Positions 33,459 to 43,085 of a stretch of DNA of 64,000 nucleotides are shown one piece after another. A model generated the notes under the pieces. The model ran no database searches. It was not told where the DNA came from and saw only the letters and a list, made by a program, of their open reading frames with translations. Each line of letters opens with the position of its first letter. The first letter of the stretch is position 1. The position numbers were made by a program, and so were the translations under genes. The stretch is from Streptomyces shenzhenensis (lineage in GTDB: Bacteria > Actinomycetota > Actinomycetes > Streptomycetales > Streptomycetaceae): assembly GCF_021462265.1 (NCBI RefSeq), contig NZ_JAJONF010000049.1, positions 1 through 64,000 on the forward strand, written 5' to 3'.

Positions 33459-35972
33459 GTGACCCTCATCGATCAGCTGCCGCCGACCGCCGACCCCGAC
33501 GCCCTGTACGAAGCCTTCGAGGCGTGGGCCCAGGAGCGCGGTCTCACGCTCTACCCCCACCAGGAGGAGGCGCTGATCGAGGCGGTCTCCGGGGCGAACG
33601 TGATCGTGTCGACGCCGACCGGCTCCGGTAAGAGCATGATCGCCGCGGGCGCGCACTTCGCCGCGCTGGCCCGGGACGAGGTCACCTTCTACACGGCCCC
33701 GATCAAGGCGCTGGTGTCGGAGAAGTTCTTCGAGCTGTGCAAGCTCTTCGGCACCGAGAACGTCGGCATGCTCACCGGCGACGCCTCCGTGAACTCCGAC
33801 GCGCCCGTCATCTGCTGCACCGCGGAGGTCCTCGCCTCCATCGCGCTGCGCGACGGCAAGCAGGCGGACGTCGGCCAGGTCGTCATGGACGAGTTCCACT
33901 TCTACGCGGAGGGCGACCGTGGCTGGGCCTGGCAGATCCCGCTCCTCGAACTGCCCCAGGCCCAGTTCATCCTCATGTCGGCCACCCTCGGCGACGTCTC
34001 CTTCTTCGAGCAGGACCTCACCCGCCGCACCGGCCGTCCCACCGCGGTGGTCCGCTCGGCGACCCGCCCGGTACCGCTGTCCTACGAGTACAAGCTCACC
34101 CCGCTGACCGAGACGCTCACGGAACTGCTGGAGAGCAGGCAGGCGCCGGTGTACATCGTGCACTTCACGCAGGCGCAGGCGGTGGAGCGGGCGCAGGCGC
34201 TGATGAGCATCAACATGTGTTCGAAGGAGGAGAAGGAGCAGATCGCCGAGGTGATCGGCAACTTCCGCTTCACCACCAAGTTCGGCAGCAACCTCTCCCG
34301 TTACGTCCGGCACGGCATCGGCGTGCACCACGCCGGCATGCTCCCCAAGTACCGGCGCCTGGTGGAGAAGCTCGCCCAGGCCGGTCTGCTGAAGGTCATC
34401 TGCGGCACCGACACCCTGGGCGTGGGCGTCAACGTGCCCATCCGCACGGTGCTCTTCACCGCTCTCACCAAGTACGACGGCAACCGGGTGCGCACCCTGC
34501 GCGCCCGTGAGTTCCACCAGATCGCCGGCCGCGCGGGCCGGGCCGGTTTCGACACGGCCGGGCTGGTGGTCGCGCAGGCACCCGAGCACGTCATCGAGAA
34601 CGAGAAGGCGCTGGCGAAGGCGGGCGACGACCCGAAGAAGCGGCGCAAGGTGGTGCGCAAGAAGGCGCCGGAGGGCTTCGTCGGCTGGACGGAGAACACC
34701 TTCGAGAAGCTGATCGCGTCCGAGCCGGAGCCCCTGACGTCGCGGTTCCGGGTGACGCACACGATGCTGCTGTCGGTGATCGCCCGCCCGGGGAACGCCT
34801 TCGACGCGATGCGCCACCTCCTGGAGGACAACCACGAGCCGCGCAAGCAGCAGCTGCGGCACATCCGCCGGGCCATCGCCATCTACCGCTCGCTGCTCGA
34901 CGGCGGCATCGTCGAGAAACTCGACGAGCCCGACGCCACCGGCCGTATCGTGCGGCTCACGGTCGACCTCCAGCAGGACTTCGCGCTCAACCAGCCGCTG
35001 TCGACCTTCGCCCTGGCCGCGTTCGAACTCCTCGACCCCGACTCGCCCTCGTACGCCCTGGACATGGTGTCCGTCGTCGAGTCCACGCTGGACGATCCGC
35101 GCCAGATCCTGGCCGCCCAGATGAACAAGGCGAAGGGCGAGGCCGTCGCCGCGATGAAGGCGGACGGCGTCGAGTACGAGGAGCGCATGGAGCGTCTCCA
35201 GGACATCACCTACCCGAAGCCCCTGGAAGAGCTGCTGTTCCACGCGTACAACACGTACCGCAAGAGCCATCCCTGGGTCGGCGACCATCCGCTGTCGCCG
35301 AAGTCGGTCATCCGGGACATGTACGAACGGGCGCTGACCTTCACGGAGTTGGTGTCGGTCTATGAGCTGGCCCGCACCGAGGGCATCGTGCTGCGCTACC
35401 TCGCGAGCGCGTACAAGGCCCTCGACCACAACATCCCGGACGACCTGAAGTCCGAGGACCTGCAGGACCTGATCGAGTGGCTGGGCGAGATGGTCCGGCA
35501 GGTCGACTCCAGCCTGCTGGACGAGTGGGAGCAGCTCGCCAACCCGGAGGAGATGACCGCCGAGGAGGCCCAGGAGAAGGCCGACGAGGTCAAGCCGGTC
35601 ACCGCCAACGCGCGCGCCTTCCGGGTCCTGGTGCGCAACGCGATGTTCCGCCGGGTGGAGCTCGCCGCCCTCGACCGGGTCGACGAACTGGGCGAGATGG
35701 ACGCGGAGTCCGGCTGGGACGCCGAGGCCTGGGGCGAGGCGATGGACAAGTACTGGGACGAGTACGAGGACCTGGGCACCGGCCCCGACGCCCGCGGCCC
35801 CAAGCTGCTCGTGATCCAGGAGGAGCCGCAGCACGCGCTGTGGCGTGTCCGCCAGATCTTCGACGACCCGAACGACGACCACGACTGGGGCATCAGTGCG
35901 GAGATCGACCTGACGGCCTCCGACGCCGAGGGCCGGGCGGTCGTCCGCGTCACGGACGTCGGCCAGCTCTGA
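33459..35972 (+). CDS. Ski2-like DExH-box helicase with DUF3516-type tail
   Basis: An 837-residue protein using GTG 33459; an upstream frame to 33366 looks non-coding. Helicase motifs: I TPTGSGKS, II DEFH (DExH), III SATLGD, then the second RecA domain with GVHHAGMLPKYRRLVE and HQIAGRAGRAGFD (motif VI). The C-terminal 350 residues match the DUF3516 region as I recall it. Ski2/Mtr4-like helicases unwind RNA for exosome-type decay in eukaryotes; bacterial forms are poorly studied. Confidence 0.92.
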   Translation: MTLIDQLPPTADPDALYEAFEAWAQERGLTLYPHQEEALIEAVSGANVIVSTPTGSGKSMIAAGAHFAALARDEVTFYTAPIKALVSEKFFELCKLFGTENVGMLTGDASVNSDAPVICCTAEVLASIALRDGKQADVGQVVMDEFHFYAEGDRGWAWQIPLLELPQAQFILMSATLGDVSFFEQDLTRRTGRPTAVVRSATRPVPLSYEYKLTPLTETLTELLESRQAPVYIVHFTQAQAVERAQALMSINMCSKEEKEQIAEVIGNFRFTTKFGSNLSRYVRHGIGVHHAGMLPKYRRLVEKLAQAGLLKVICGTDTLGVGVNVPIRTVLFTALTKYDGNRVRTLRAREFHQIAGRAGRAGFDTAGLVVAQAPEHVIENEKALAKAGDDPKKRRKVVRKKAPEGFVGWTENTFEKLIASEPEPLTSRFRVTHTMLLSVIARPGNAFDAMRHLLEDNHEPRKQQLRHIRRAIAIYRSLLDGGIVEKLDEPDATGRIVRLTVDLQQDFALNQPLSTFALAAFELLDPDSPSYALDMVSVVESTLDDPRQILAAQMNKAKGEAVAAMKADGVEYEERMERLQDITYPKPLEELLFHAYNTYRKSHPWVGDHPLSPKSVIRDMYERALTFTELVSVYELARTEGIVLRYLASAYKALDHNIPDDLKSEDLQDLIEWLGEMVRQVDSSLLDEWEQLANPEEMTAEEAQEKADEVKPVTANARAFRVLVRNAMFRRVELAALDRVDELGEMDAESGWDAEAWGEAMDKYWDEYEDLGTGPDARGPKLLVIQEEPQHALWRVRQIFDDPNDDHDWGISAEIDLTASDAEGRAVVRVTDVGQL

Positions 35973-36024
35973 GCAGCCCCGGAACAGGTCCGGGCGCAGG
36001 TCCCAGCACAGGAGAATCCCACCC

Positions 36025-36891
36025 ATGACCAACCCGGCCGAGAGACTGGTCGACCTGCTCGACCTGGAGCAGATCGAGGTCAACATCTTCCGGGGCCGCA
36101 GCCCCCAGGAGTCCCTCCAGCGGGTCTTCGGCGGCCAGGTGGCAGGCCAGGCGCTGGTCGCCGCCAGCCGCACCACGGAGGGCGACCGTCCGGTGCACTC
36201 GCTGCACGCGTACTTCCTGCGCCCGGGCCGGCCGGGCGTGCCGATCGTGTACCAGGTGGAACGGGTCCGGGACGGGCGGTCGTTCACGACGCGCCGGGTC
36301 ACCGCCGTGCAGCAGGGCCGCACGATCTTCAATCTGACCGCCTCCTTCCACAAGCCTCAGCCGGCACCTTTCGAGCACCAGCTGCCGCAACTTCGCGAGG
36401 TGGCGCACCCGGAGTCGCTGCCGACGCTCGCGGAGGAGATCCGCAAGCATCTGGGGGAGCTGCCCGAGCAGCTGGAGCGCATGGCGCGCCGCCAGCCCTT
36501 CGACATCCGCTACGTCGACCGGCTGCGCTGGCACCCCGAGGAGATAGCGGGCGCCGAGCCGCGCAGCGCGGTGTGGATGCGCGCGGTCGGCCCGCTGGGC
36601 GACGATCCGCTGGTGCACACCTGCGCGCTGACCTACGCCAGCGACATGACCCTCCTGGACGCGGTCCGCGTCCCCGTCGAACCGCTGTGGGGGCCGCGGA
36701 ACTTCGACATCGCCTCACTGGACCACGCCATGTGGTTCCACCGGCCGTTCCGCGCGGACGAGTGGTTCCTGTACGAGCAGGAGTCCCCCATCGCCACGGG
36801 CGGTCTGGGCCTGGCCCGCGGGCGGGTCTACGACCTGGACGGGCGGCTGCTGGTGTCGGTCGTCCAGGAGGGGCTGTTCCGGGCGCTCTAG
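36025..36891 (+). CDS. tesB: Acyl-CoA thioesterase II
   Basis: A 288-residue protein from ATG 36025 with CAGGAGAA upstream. The double hot-dog pattern is clear: FRGRSPQESLQRVFGGQVAGQAL, HSLHAYFLRPGRPGVPI, GRSFTTRRVTAVQQGRTIFNL, then the second half with YASDMTLLDAV, SLDHAMWFHRPFRADEW and GGLGLARGRVYDLDGRL. The D-T/S-Q-type catalytic residues lie in the second half. It hydrolyses medium- and long-chain acyl-CoA. It is 52 bases behind the helicase gene. Confidence 0.93.
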   Translation: MTNPAERLVDLLDLEQIEVNIFRGRSPQESLQRVFGGQVAGQALVAASRTTEGDRPVHSLHAYFLRPGRPGVPIVYQVERVRDGRSFTTRRVTAVQQGRTIFNLTASFHKPQPAPFEHQLPQLREVAHPESLPTLAEEIRKHLGELPEQLERMARRQPFDIRYVDRLRWHPEEIAGAEPRSAVWMRAVGPLGDDPLVHTCALTYASDMTLLDAVRVPVEPLWGPRNFDIASLDHAMWFHRPFRADEWFLYEQESPIATGGLGLARGRVYDLDGRLLVSVVQEGLFRAL

Positions 36892-36924
36892 GGATGCGGA
36901 AGCGGGCGCGGTGTGGGCCGCGGG

Positions 36925-37794
36925 TCAGTGAGCGGGCCGCGGGTTTCTGCGCATCAGCCAGCCGCGCAGGCCTTGGGAGAGCCGGGGCCGGCCGGGTGCG
37001 GGGGGCCGGGACAGGGCCGCGGGGCGGGGAGCCGGCCGGTGCGTGCGGGCCTGCGCCACTTCCCGGGCCAGGTCGTGCCTGAACCACTCGATCTCGTCCG
37101 GGTCTGCCGCCGTCATGAGCTCCTCGGTGAGCTGCGCGGCCGGTGAGCCCGGCGCGCCGTGCGCGGGCGGCCCCGGCCGCAAGGCCGCCACGCGGGCGCG
37201 CTCGTGAGGGTCCGTGAGCACCTCGTCGATCTCACCGGGGTCCAGGAAGCCGGCCACCACCCCCGCCCGTTCCCACGGCCCGTCCGCCTGCCGCAGCAGA
37301 AAACCGCAGTGGCGTCCGCGCCAGTTGCGGGCCCGCTGGTCCGCGCCCGCCCTCAGCCGGTCACTCAGCTCCGGGGGCGTACGGCCGGTGAGCAGCCGGG
37401 CGTTCTTCTCGTCGGCCGCGAACCGGCGCAGTTCCTCCGCCAGATAGAGCCAGACGACGGCCCGGTAGCGATTCGGGTACCACTTGACCGGACTCACCAG
37501 ACCTAGTTTCGCCACCCGGGTGAACCTGCCCGCCGGGATCCTCATCAGGGCCGCGCCCTCGGTCGTCCCCACGACCCGCACGCTCTCGCGGAGGGAATCC
37601 GCCCGGCTCTGGAGCCGGTCGATCTCGGTCCGTGGCACCCGGCGGCCCCCGCCGCCTCCCTCGTCGGGCACGGTGCGGATCCGTCCGAGGTGTACCGCGA
37701 GGTCGAACTCAGCCCGCTTGATGCCCAGTTCGCGGGCGGCGCGGCTCGGCGCGCAGGTGAGCGGGCGGGGTGGGGCGAGGGTGGTGCCGGACAT
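36925..37794 (-). CDS. DUF6397-like hypothetical protein
   Basis: A 289-residue protein from ATG 37794. It begins with a helix-turn-helix-like stretch (SRAARELGIKRAEFDLAVHLGRIRTV) and RRVPRTEIDRL, then VVGTTEGAALMRIPAGRF and YPNRYRAVVWLYLAEELRRFA, a pattern I associate with the Streptomyces family DUF6397. The C-terminal third is Pro/Arg-rich. The N-terminal part may bind DNA in the way of MerR-like or excisionase folds, but this is inference. No partner genes are evident. Confidence 0.75.
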   Translation of the reverse strand: MSGTTLAPPRPLTCAPSRAARELGIKRAEFDLAVHLGRIRTVPDEGGGGGRRVPRTEIDRLQSRADSLRESVRVVGTTEGAALMRIPAGRFTRVAKLGLVSPVKWYPNRYRAVVWLYLAEELRRFAADEKNARLLTGRTPPELSDRLRAGADQRARNWRGRHCGFLLRQADGPWERAGVVAGFLDPGEIDEVLTDPHERARVAALRPGPPAHGAPGSPAAQLTEELMTAADPDEIEWFRHDLAREVAQARTHRPAPRPAALSRPPAPGRPRLSQGLRGWLMRRNPRPAH

Positions 37795-37921
37795 GGTCGT
37801 TCTCCCCCGTGGAGTAGGTGGCTCGCGCCCGGTGCGCTCGCCGTGGGAAAGACCGTAGCCCTTTCGGCCAGACGCGTGGCAAGCCTGTGGACAACTCCAC
37901 GACAGGGTGTGAATTCGCAGG

Positions 37922-38341
37922 TCAGCGGTCTATCGCGGAGGAGCGCTCCGGTTGCCGGGCGTCTACCTCGAGGTGTTCGCCGACTCGGTTGACCAGCAGG
38001 GTCATCTCGTAGGCGATCTGGCCGATGTCCGCCTCCGCACCGCTGAGCACGCACAGGCAACTGCCGGTACCGGCCGCGGTCACGAACAGGACCGCCTCGT
38101 CGTACTCGATCATCGTCTGCCGGACCTGGCCCGCGCCGAAGTGGCGTCCGGAGCCCTTGGCGAGGCTGTGCAGCCCGGAGGCGACGGCGGCCAGATGCTC
38201 CGCGTCCTCCCGGCGAAGACCGGTGCTCGCTCCCGTGACCAGTCCGTCGTTCGACAGGACCAGCGCGTGCCGTACGTGTTCCACACGCTCGGTCAGGTCG
38301 TCGAGCAGCCAGCCGAGTTTCTGGTTCTGCGCCATCGCCAT
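37922..38341 (-). CDS. Roadblock/LC7-domain protein, orphan CvnB-like
   Basis: A 139-residue protein from ATG 38341 (GGGGAGA upstream; ATG 38335 alternative). The roadblock core LGWLLDDLTERVEHVRHALVL, DGLVTGAST, GLRREDAEHLAAVASGLHSLA and GRHFGAGQVRQTMIEY is nearly the same as that of the CvnB protein at 40110. Roadblock proteins regulate Ras-like GTPases. This copy lies outside the conservon, separated by the PPOX gene on the other strand. It may feed into the same CvnD GTPase. Confidence 0.87.
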   Translation of the reverse strand: MAMAQNQKLGWLLDDLTERVEHVRHALVLSNDGLVTGASTGLRREDAEHLAAVASGLHSLAKGSGRHFGAGQVRQTMIEYDEAVLFVTAAGTGSCLCVLSGAEADIGQIAYEMTLLVNRVGEHLEVDARQPERSSAIDR

Positions 38342-38435
38342 GTCCAGCGTCTCCCCGCGTACCGTCTCCCCCTGGCTGGAGGATCTCCCCGCCAGCCTTC
38401 CCCACCACCGGCGTCCGGGCAAGGAGGATGGGTGC

Positions 38436-38864
38436 ATGGCAGAGAAGATGACCGACGACGAATGGCGGGCGTTCGTCTCGCACGGCACCCGCACCGGCAA
38501 ACTGTCCACCGTCAACGCCGACGGCAGCCCGCATGTGGCGCCCGTCTGGTTCCTGCTGGAGGGGGACGAGCTGGTCTTCAACACCGGCAAGGACACCGTG
38601 AAAGGGCGCAATCTCGCCCGTGACGGGCGTGTCGCCCTCTGTGTGGACGACGACCGGCCGCCCTTCCACTTCGTGGTGCTGAACGGGCGCGCCCGGCTGT
38701 CGGAGGACCTTGGCGAACTGCGTGATTCGGCCACCCGGATCGCGGCCCGGTACATGGGCGAGGAGCGCGCGCAGGAGTTCGGGGCCCGCAACGGCGTCCC
38801 GGGGGAACTGCTGGTCCGGGTCACCGTGGAGAAGGTGGTGGCGCTCAAGGACCTCACGGGCTGA
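38436..38864 (+). CDS. PPOX-class flavin/F420-dependent oxidoreductase
   Basis: A 142-residue protein from ATG 38436 behind AAGGAGG. The split-barrel fold is shown by GTRTGKLSTVNADGSPHVAPVWFLLEGDELVF, TGKDTVKGRNLARDGRVALCVDD and PFHFVVLNGRARL. Family members in actinobacteria use F420 or FMN to reduce small substrates. It is on the strand opposite to the conservon genes and ends just before cvnD. Confidence 0.85.
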   Translation: MAEKMTDDEWRAFVSHGTRTGKLSTVNADGSPHVAPVWFLLEGDELVFNTGKDTVKGRNLARDGRVALCVDDDRPPFHFVVLNGRARLSEDLGELRDSATRIAARYMGEERAQEFGARNGVPGELLVRVTVEKVVALKDLTG

Positions 38865-38867
38865 GGC

Positions 38868-39497
38868 TCAGCCCACCGAGTCGAGGAGCCGGGCGGTGTG
38901 CATCCGTCCGGCGTACTCGACGAGCCGGATCAGCACCTCCTTGCCGGAATCCCGGTCCCGGGCGTCGCACAGGACCACGGGTGTGCCCTGGTCCAGGTCG
39001 AGGGCGCGGCAGACGTCGTGGGAGCCGTAGCTCCGGGCGCCGGTGAAGCAGTTGACGGCGACGACGAACGGGATGTGCCGGTGCTCGAAGTAGTCGACCG
39101 CCGGAAAGCAGTCCTCCAGGCGGCGGGTGTCGGCGAGGACGACGGCGCCCAGCGCTCCCTGCGACAGCTCGTCCCACAGGAACCAGAAGCGGTCCTGGCC
39201 CGGGGTGCCGAAGAGGTACAGGGAGAGGCCGGAGCGGATGGTGATGCGGCCGAAGTCCATGGCGACGGTGGTGGTGACCTTCTGGTCCACGCCGTCCGTG
39301 TCGTCCACCAGCTGGCCCGCTTCGCTGAGCATTTCCTCGGTGCGCAGCGGCCGGATCTCGCTGACGGCGCCGACCAGGGTCGTCTTTCCGACGCCGAAGC
39401 CGCCGGCGACCAATATCTTCAGCGCCATGGCCGACGTGTCGTCGGCGGTGGACTCGGAGTGGCCGGAGTGTTCGGAGTGCTCGGAGACCATGATCAC
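38868..39497 (-). CDS. cvnD: Conservon GTPase CvnD
   Basis: A 209-residue Ras-like GTPase. The P-loop is GGFGVGKTTLVGAV; the switch II region is LFGTPGQDRFWF (DxxG replaced by the Mgl/Cvn type TPGQ); NCF replaces the usual NKxD. The N-terminus has a His/Ser/Glu-rich extension. CvnD proteins act with CvnA-C as membrane switches resembling eukaryotic GPCR signalling. It is the last gene of the operon, 180 bases behind cvnC, and that spacer holds no gene. Confidence 0.92.
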   Translation of the reverse strand: MIMVSEHSEHSGHSESTADDTSAMALKILVAGGFGVGKTTLVGAVSEIRPLRTEEMLSEAGQLVDDTDGVDQKVTTTVAMDFGRITIRSGLSLYLFGTPGQDRFWFLWDELSQGALGAVVLADTRRLEDCFPAVDYFEHRHIPFVVAVNCFTGARSYGSHDVCRALDLDQGTPVVLCDARDRDSGKEVLIRLVEYAGRMHTARLLDSVG

Positions 39498-39677
39498 TTC
39501 TCTCGGTGGAGCTCGGTGGGGACTGGATGACCTGCTGCGACAGACGCCGGGTCACCGGCGAAACGGCACGGAACGATCGGAAGGCAGCAGCATGGCGACC
39601 GCCGCCCGGCGGTGGAGGGGTGGACCGGAACGCAGCTGTTTCGACCGGCTCGCGCCCGGTTGCTTCCGGATGCTCGT

Positions 39678-40091
39678 CTACAGTGCCCGCAGTCCCTCGA
39701 TGACCTCGCGCAGAATCCGTTCGTCGGGCAGTTGGGCCGGTGGCACCGGGCGGCTCACGGTGACCCGCCCCAGTTCCAGCAGGTCGCCCAGGAGCACCCG
39801 GACCACGCCCACCGGGAGGTCGGCGCCGGCCGCGAGTTCGGCGACGGACTGCGTCTCCAGCCGGCACAGCTCGACCAGCTCCCGGTGTTCGGGGCCGAGC
39901 GCGGTGTCGTCGTCGGTGCCGGCCGCGCCCGGATCGAGGGTGACCAGGGCGATCAGGTCGAGCTTCACACCGGTGGGGCCGGCTTCGGTGCGGCCCCCGG
40001 TCATGGCGTAGGGGCGGACCAGGGGCCCGGCCTCGCTGTCGTACCACTGGCTGCCCGGCTCCTCCGGGGCGCCGGTCGTGTACTCGGTCAT
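39678..40091 (-). CDS. cvnC: Conservon protein CvnC (DUF742)
   Basis: A 137-residue protein. The DUF742 marks are SEAGPLVRPYAMTGGRTE, LDLIALV, PEHRELVELCRLETQSVAELAAGADLPVGVVRVLLGDLLELGRV with a winged-helix look, and the terminal PDERILREVIEGLRAL. It links CvnA/B to the GTPase CvnD in current models. It is 18 bases downstream of cvnB. Confidence 0.93.
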   Translation of the reverse strand: MTEYTTGAPEEPGSQWYDSEAGPLVRPYAMTGGRTEAGPTGVKLDLIALVTLDPGAAGTDDDTALGPEHRELVELCRLETQSVAELAAGADLPVGVVRVLLGDLLELGRVTVSRPVPPAQLPDERILREVIEGLRAL

Positions 40092-40109
40092 CGGTGGCGG
40101 CCTTCCGGC

Positions 40110-40547
40110 TCAGCCGGCCGCGGGCGGCCGGGTGGCGACGCGCGGCGCGGTGTAGAGGTGCTCGCCGACGCGCTTGACCAGGCGGGCCATCTCGTAGGCG
40201 ACCAGACCGATGTCGGCGCTCACGCCGGTGAGCAGGGCGAGGCAGGAGCCGTCGCCCGCGGCGGCCACGAAGAGGAAGGCGTCGTCCATCTCGACCATGG
40301 TCTGGCGCACCCCGCCCGCCCCGAAGTGCCGTCCGGTGCCCTTGGCCAGGCTGTTGAAACCGGAGGCCACGGCGGCGAGGTGCTCGGCGTCCTCGCGTCT
40401 GAGGCCGGTCGAGGCGCCGACGGCGAGGCCGTCGTTGGAGAGCACGACGGCGTGCCGCACCTCGGTGACACGGAGCACCAGGTCGTCCAGCAGCCAGTCG
40501 AGTTCGCCGGAGCGCAGGTCTGCCCTCGCGCTCGGGTCCTGGATCAT
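40110..40547 (-). CDS. cvnB: Conservon roadblock protein CvnB
   Basis: A 145-residue roadblock/LC7 protein. The core LDWLLDDLVLRVTEVRHAVVLSNDG, STGLRREDAEHLAAVASGFNSLA and GRHFGAGGVRQTMVEMDD is typical. Its start overlaps the end of cvnA by four bases, so the two are translated together. Roadblock proteins act as scaffolds or GAP-like partners of small GTPases. Confidence 0.93.
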   Translation of the reverse strand: MIQDPSARADLRSGELDWLLDDLVLRVTEVRHAVVLSNDGLAVGASTGLRREDAEHLAAVASGFNSLAKGTGRHFGAGGVRQTMVEMDDAFLFVAAAGDGSCLALLTGVSADIGLVAYEMARLVKRVGEHLYTAPRVATRPPAAG

Positions 40548-43048
40548 GGGCGGTCTCCTTCGGTTCTGTCGGTGCCCTCTTCGGCTTCCGGGGCGGCGCC
40601 GCGTCCGGGTCGGGTGCCGCCGCCGCGCGCCCAGCCGTCGCGGTAGGCGGTCATGCGGTCGCGGACGCGTTCGGGGGTGCGTTCGTCCCGGCTGCGGGCG
40701 GGCGCCGGCTCCTCGGTACGGGGATCGCGCAGTTGAGGGGCGAGGCTCGCCTGCCGGACCCGGCGCGGGAGGTCGTCGTCGGAGGGTTCGGAGTCGTGCG
40801 GTGGGCGGTGCGGCCTCAAGGTGGTGACTCCGGGGGGCGGGGGTTCGGGCGCCGGGCGCGGTGGGGTACGGGGGGCGGTGAGGGCCGGCCGGCCGGCGGG
40901 GGCGGGTTCCGGGAGGGCGGCGCCGGGCACGCGCGCGTAGGCGCGTGCCGGTGCCTGTTCGGTGTCGGCCGGGGAAGGGCTGGGACGTTCCGGCGAGCCG
41001 CCGTGCAGCAGGGCCTTGGGCAGCAGGACCACCGCGGTGGTGCCGCCGTACGGGGAGGTGCGCAGATGCACCTTGATGCCGTGGCGGGCCGCGAGCCTGC
41101 TGACCACGAAGAGACCGAGCCGGTCACTGTCGAACAGGTCGAGGGCCTCGGACTGCTCGATGCGCCGGTTGGCCTCCGCGAGGGTCTCCTGGCCCATGCC
41201 GAGCCCGCGGTCCTCGACCTCCAGGGCGTAGCCGTTGCCGACCGGCTCCCCGGTGACGCGCACGCGCGTGTGCGGCGGCGAGAACTGGGCGGCGTTCTCC
41301 ACCACCTCGGCGAGCAGATGCGTGAGGTCGGCGACGGCCGCGCCGATCACGGCCGCCTCGGGGAGCTGTCGTACCTCCACGCGCGCGTAGTCCTCGACTT
41401 CGGACACGGCGGCCCGCACGACGTTGGTCAGGGACACGGGCATCCGCCAGGCCCGGCCGGGGGCGGCTCCGGAGAGAATGATCAGGCTCTCCGCGTGGCG
41501 GCGCATCCGGGTGGTGAGGTGGTCGAGGCGGAAGAGGTCGCTCAGTTCGCTGGGGTCGTCGGAGCGGCGTTCCATGCTGTCCAGCAGGCTCAGCTGGCGG
41601 TGCACCAGGATCTGGCTCCGGCGGGCGAGGTTGACGAAGACTCCCGAGATGCCGCTGGCGAGTTCGGCGCGTTCCACGGCCGCCCTCAGGGCGGCGCGAT
41701 GCACGGTGGCGAGGGCTTCGGCGACCTGTCCGGTCTCGTCCTCGGCGGGTGGCCCCAAGGGCGCCTCGGCACGGACGTCGATCTCCTCGCCGGCCCGCAG
41801 TCTGCGCATCGCCTCGGGGAGTTTGCGGCGGGCGATCTCCAGGGCGCTGTTGCGCAGGCTCACCAGCTCGACGACCAGGCCGCGTCCGATGCGTACGGAG
41901 ATGACGAGCGAGGCGGCCACGGCGAGCAGACCGAAGAGGACAGCGGCGCCGGCCGGGGTGAGCAGGCCGCGGGCGAACGGATCGGCCCGGCCGGCCACCG
42001 CGCGTGCCGTGTCGGCCGCGATGTTCCGCATGCCGTCCTGCACGCGCGCGTGCCTGGTGTCCCAAGTGGCCTCGGGGGCCGCGCCGACCGCTTTGGATCC
42101 GGGTGAGTCCGCGAGGATCCGGTCCTCGGCGGCGCTCAGCGCGGTGTAGTCGGCGCCGTCGGCGAGCCGGCGCCAGGCGGCGCGCTGGGCCCCGGGCAGA
42201 TCGGTGACAGCCGCGTCGGTGAGGACGCGGCGGGTGCCGACGGCGCCGGTGAACAGCCGCAGTCGCTCGCCGTCGAGGCCACCGGCGAGCCGGGCACCGC
42301 CGAGGACCGCGTCCTCCTGGGCCAGCGCCTCGCCCGCGCGGGAGAATTCGAGCAGCACGCGCGCGTCGGAGCCCATGTCGTCGGCCTGGACGCCGGTGAG
42401 GGCACCGTCCACGGCGAAGGCCGAGGCGATGACCTGTGTGTACTGTCCGTAGGCGGCGTTCCAGCCGACGCCGCGGCTGCGCACGGCTCGGCGCAGCGTG
42501 GGCAGCCGCTCGGCGCCGGTGACGAACGCCTTCAGACGCTGGGCGACACCGGAGGGCAGTTCCCCGCTGTCGGCGACGGTGCTGTCCTTGCCGAGCCGCA
42601 GTGCTGCCACGGCCCGGTCGGTGCGGGCGCCGAGCCTCTTGAGGTCGGCGGTCTGTTCGGATGCGGGGTCGGTCGCGTACCGGACCGCGGCGGCCCGCTC
42701 GGCCTGGAGCGCGGCCACGGCGGTGGCGACCGGGGTGCGCAGTCCGGCGTCGACGCGCTGGGACTGGCGCAGCCGGGCGACGTCCTGTGCCGTGGTGACC
42801 GTGGCGTACGCCCACAGCGCGAGCAGGGACATGACCGGCACCATGAGCAGACAGATGACCTTGGCCCGCACGGTCCGGGGGCGGATCCGCCAGCCTCCCG
42901 CTCGCGCCGGCGCGTTGTCCGCCGCGGTGCCGACGACGTCGCCGGCCGGTTCGTCGGCGGGGGGTCCGGCGTGCGCGCGGCGGCCGCGCGGCGGCTGTTG
43001 TGCCGGTTTCTCCGGGCCTGCTGTGGGGGTCCTACGGGGTGTACGCAT
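40544..43048 (-). CDS. cvnA: Conservon sensor-kinase-like protein CvnA
   Basis: An 834-residue membrane protein. A disordered N-terminal tail leads to a first transmembrane helix (VICLLMVPVMSLLALWAYA), a large extracytoplasmic nitrate/nitrite-sensor-like domain (RVDAGLRTPVATAVAALQAERAA...), a second helix near residue 365 (AAVLFGLLAVAASLVISVRI), a HAMP-like linker and a HATPase domain (LTHLLAEVVENAAQFSPPHT with the N-box, LEVEDRGLGMG, LGLFVVSRLAARHG). The phosphoacceptor His region is degenerate, as usual in CvnA. A Pro-rich tail ends the protein. It is the likely receptor of the conservon. Confidence 0.92.
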   Translation of the reverse strand: MRTPRRTPTAGPEKPAQQPPRGRRAHAGPPADEPAGDVVGTAADNAPARAGGWRIRPRTVRAKVICLLMVPVMSLLALWAYATVTTAQDVARLRQSQRVDAGLRTPVATAVAALQAERAAAVRYATDPASEQTADLKRLGARTDRAVAALRLGKDSTVADSGELPSGVAQRLKAFVTGAERLPTLRRAVRSRGVGWNAAYGQYTQVIASAFAVDGALTGVQADDMGSDARVLLEFSRAGEALAQEDAVLGGARLAGGLDGERLRLFTGAVGTRRVLTDAAVTDLPGAQRAAWRRLADGADYTALSAAEDRILADSPGSKAVGAAPEATWDTRHARVQDGMRNIAADTARAVAGRADPFARGLLTPAGAAVLFGLLAVAASLVISVRIGRGLVVELVSLRNSALEIARRKLPEAMRRLRAGEEIDVRAEAPLGPPAEDETGQVAEALATVHRAALRAAVERAELASGISGVFVNLARRSQILVHRQLSLLDSMERRSDDPSELSDLFRLDHLTTRMRRHAESLIILSGAAPGRAWRMPVSLTNVVRAAVSEVEDYARVEVRQLPEAAVIGAAVADLTHLLAEVVENAAQFSPPHTRVRVTGEPVGNGYALEVEDRGLGMGQETLAEANRRIEQSEALDLFDSDRLGLFVVSRLAARHGIKVHLRTSPYGGTTAVVLLPKALLHGGSPERPSPSPADTEQAPARAYARVPGAALPEPAPAGRPALTAPRTPPRPAPEPPPPGVTTLRPHRPPHDSEPSDDDLPRRVRQASLAPQLRDPRTEEPAPARSRDERTPERVRDRMTAYRDGWARGGGTRPGRGAAPEAEEGTDRTEGDRP

Positions 43049-43085
43049 GGCCTCCTCGCTCGGGAAAAGGTGAGTCGGCGCCAGG

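Noticed and set aside
28803..36353. Reverse-strand open frame of about 2500 codons
   Set aside because: It runs antisense through the ABC exporter, DUF5709, L31, helicase and thioesterase genes. GC-rich codon bias removes stops in this frame; the sequence has no domain and low-complexity composition.
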